NCBI GenBank assembly: GCA_005801025.1
Contig: SYDZ01000180.1
Coordinates: forward strand, 1 to 6,836
Length of the DNA stretch: 6,836 nt
Direction of reading: 5' to 3'
Source of the DNA: Actinomycetota bacterium
Lineage (GTDB): Bacteria; Actinomycetota; Acidimicrobiia; Acidimicrobiales; Ilumatobacteraceae
Position numbers and translations under genes: made by a program. Within the stretch, counting starts at the first letter, position 1; every line of letters begins with the position of its first letter. This document shows, piece after piece, positions 6,470-6,836 of this stretch. Below the pieces are notes generated by a model, which was given only the letters and a program-made list of their open reading frames with translations, did not search any database and was not told where the DNA came from.

Positions 6470-6836
6470 CTAAGCGCTCAGGGCTCTTCGAACAGCCATC
6501 TTGATGAGTTCAGTCATGTCCGCGCCGTCAACTCGCTTCTGATCCTCACGATATTTCAAAACTGCACCGAGGGTTGAGCGTACGCTGTCTTCATCCAAAG
6601 TCGAGACGCCGAGACTTCCTAGTGCGGTAGCCCAGTCAATAGTTTCAGCGACACCCGGCGGCTTATATAACTGCATGGAGCGCATGGCCTCAGTTGCCGC
6701 TGCGACTTGGCGCGCAAGCGTCACTTCAACATCGGGAACTCGCAAGCGCACAATGGCGACTTCACGATCAAAACTGGGATGCTCAATCCAGTGGTACAGA
6801 CAACGGCGTTTGAGCGCATCATGAACATCACGCGTG
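6470..6836 (-). CDS. coxD: MoxR-type AAA+ ATPase (CoxD-like), C-terminal part only
   Basis: The frame is open through the right edge, so only the last 122 residues or so are visible; the Walker motifs lie outside the window. The first visible residues, TRDVHDALKRRCLYHWIEHP followed by SFDREVAIVRLRVPDV, are the sensor-2/lid segment typical of MoxR ATPases of the CoxD type. KPPGVAETIDWA and LKYREDQ further on are also characteristic. The GTG at 6749-6751 lies inside this conserved block and is an internal Val, not a start. CoxD-type proteins are AAA+ chaperones that, with CoxE, mature the active site of aerobic CO dehydrogenase. The stop (TAG) is 11 bases before coxE, and both genes are probably co-transcribed from a promoter beyond the right edge. 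Confidence 0.9.
   Translation of the reverse strand, partial: TRDVHDALKRRCLYHWIEHPSFDREVAIVRLRVPDVEVTLARQVAAATEAMRSMQLYKPPGVAETIDWATALGSLGVSTLDEDSVRSTLGAVLKYREDQKRVDGADMTELIKMAVRRALSA

Noticed and set aside
6749..6751. GTG as the start of a separate 93-residue protein
   Set aside because: The frame stays open to the right edge and the upstream residues (HDALKRRCLYHW) are a conserved part of CoxD-type MoxR ATPases.

Overview
The window reads as a fragment of an actinobacterial chromosome of moderate GC (about half, by eye). The protein motifs look actinobacterial: a DlaT/SucB-type E2 next to lipB and lipA (the neighbourhood known from Mycobacterium), and MoxR/CoxE/XdhC proteins of the carbon monoxide dehydrogenase type. 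An Acidimicrobiia-like bacterium is my best guess. That rests on remembered family resemblance, not on a search.

Left half, + strand (about 1-4095): a compact three-gene run. It opens with the 3' part of a dihydrolipoamide acyltransferase (E2) gene carrying a lipoyl domain, a repeat-rich Ala/Pro/Val linker, a peripheral subunit-binding domain and a catalytic domain. Three bases later comes one uninterrupted 548-codon frame that joins octanoyltransferase (LipB) to lipoyl synthase (LipA). It overlaps by 4 bases (ATGA) an M24-family Xaa-Pro-type peptidase gene. The first two genes fit together: the E2 lipoyl lysine is the substrate that LipB loads with octanoate and LipA converts to lipoate. The peptidase has no obvious link to this pathway.

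Right half, - strand (about 6836-4121): a second compact run, convergent with the first. In transcription order it holds the C-terminal end of a MoxR-type AAA+ ATPase (CoxD-like), a VWA-domain protein (CoxE-like), a small 105-residue XdhC N-terminal-domain protein, and a 272-residue XdhC protein with a Rossmann C-terminal domain. These are maturation factors for molybdenum hydroxylases (aerobic CO dehydrogenase / xanthine dehydrogenase family). The structural subunits are not in the window and may lie beyond the right edge.

The two runs meet tail to tail across about 25 bases. A 7-bp perfect hairpin sits over the end of the peptidase gene. No RNA gene, mobile element, CRISPR array or phage feature was seen, and no stretch longer than 50 bases lacks a gene. 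The most notable item is the LipB-LipA fusion, which has an ATG with an upstream SD-like sequence at exactly the point where a normal-length free LipA would begin.
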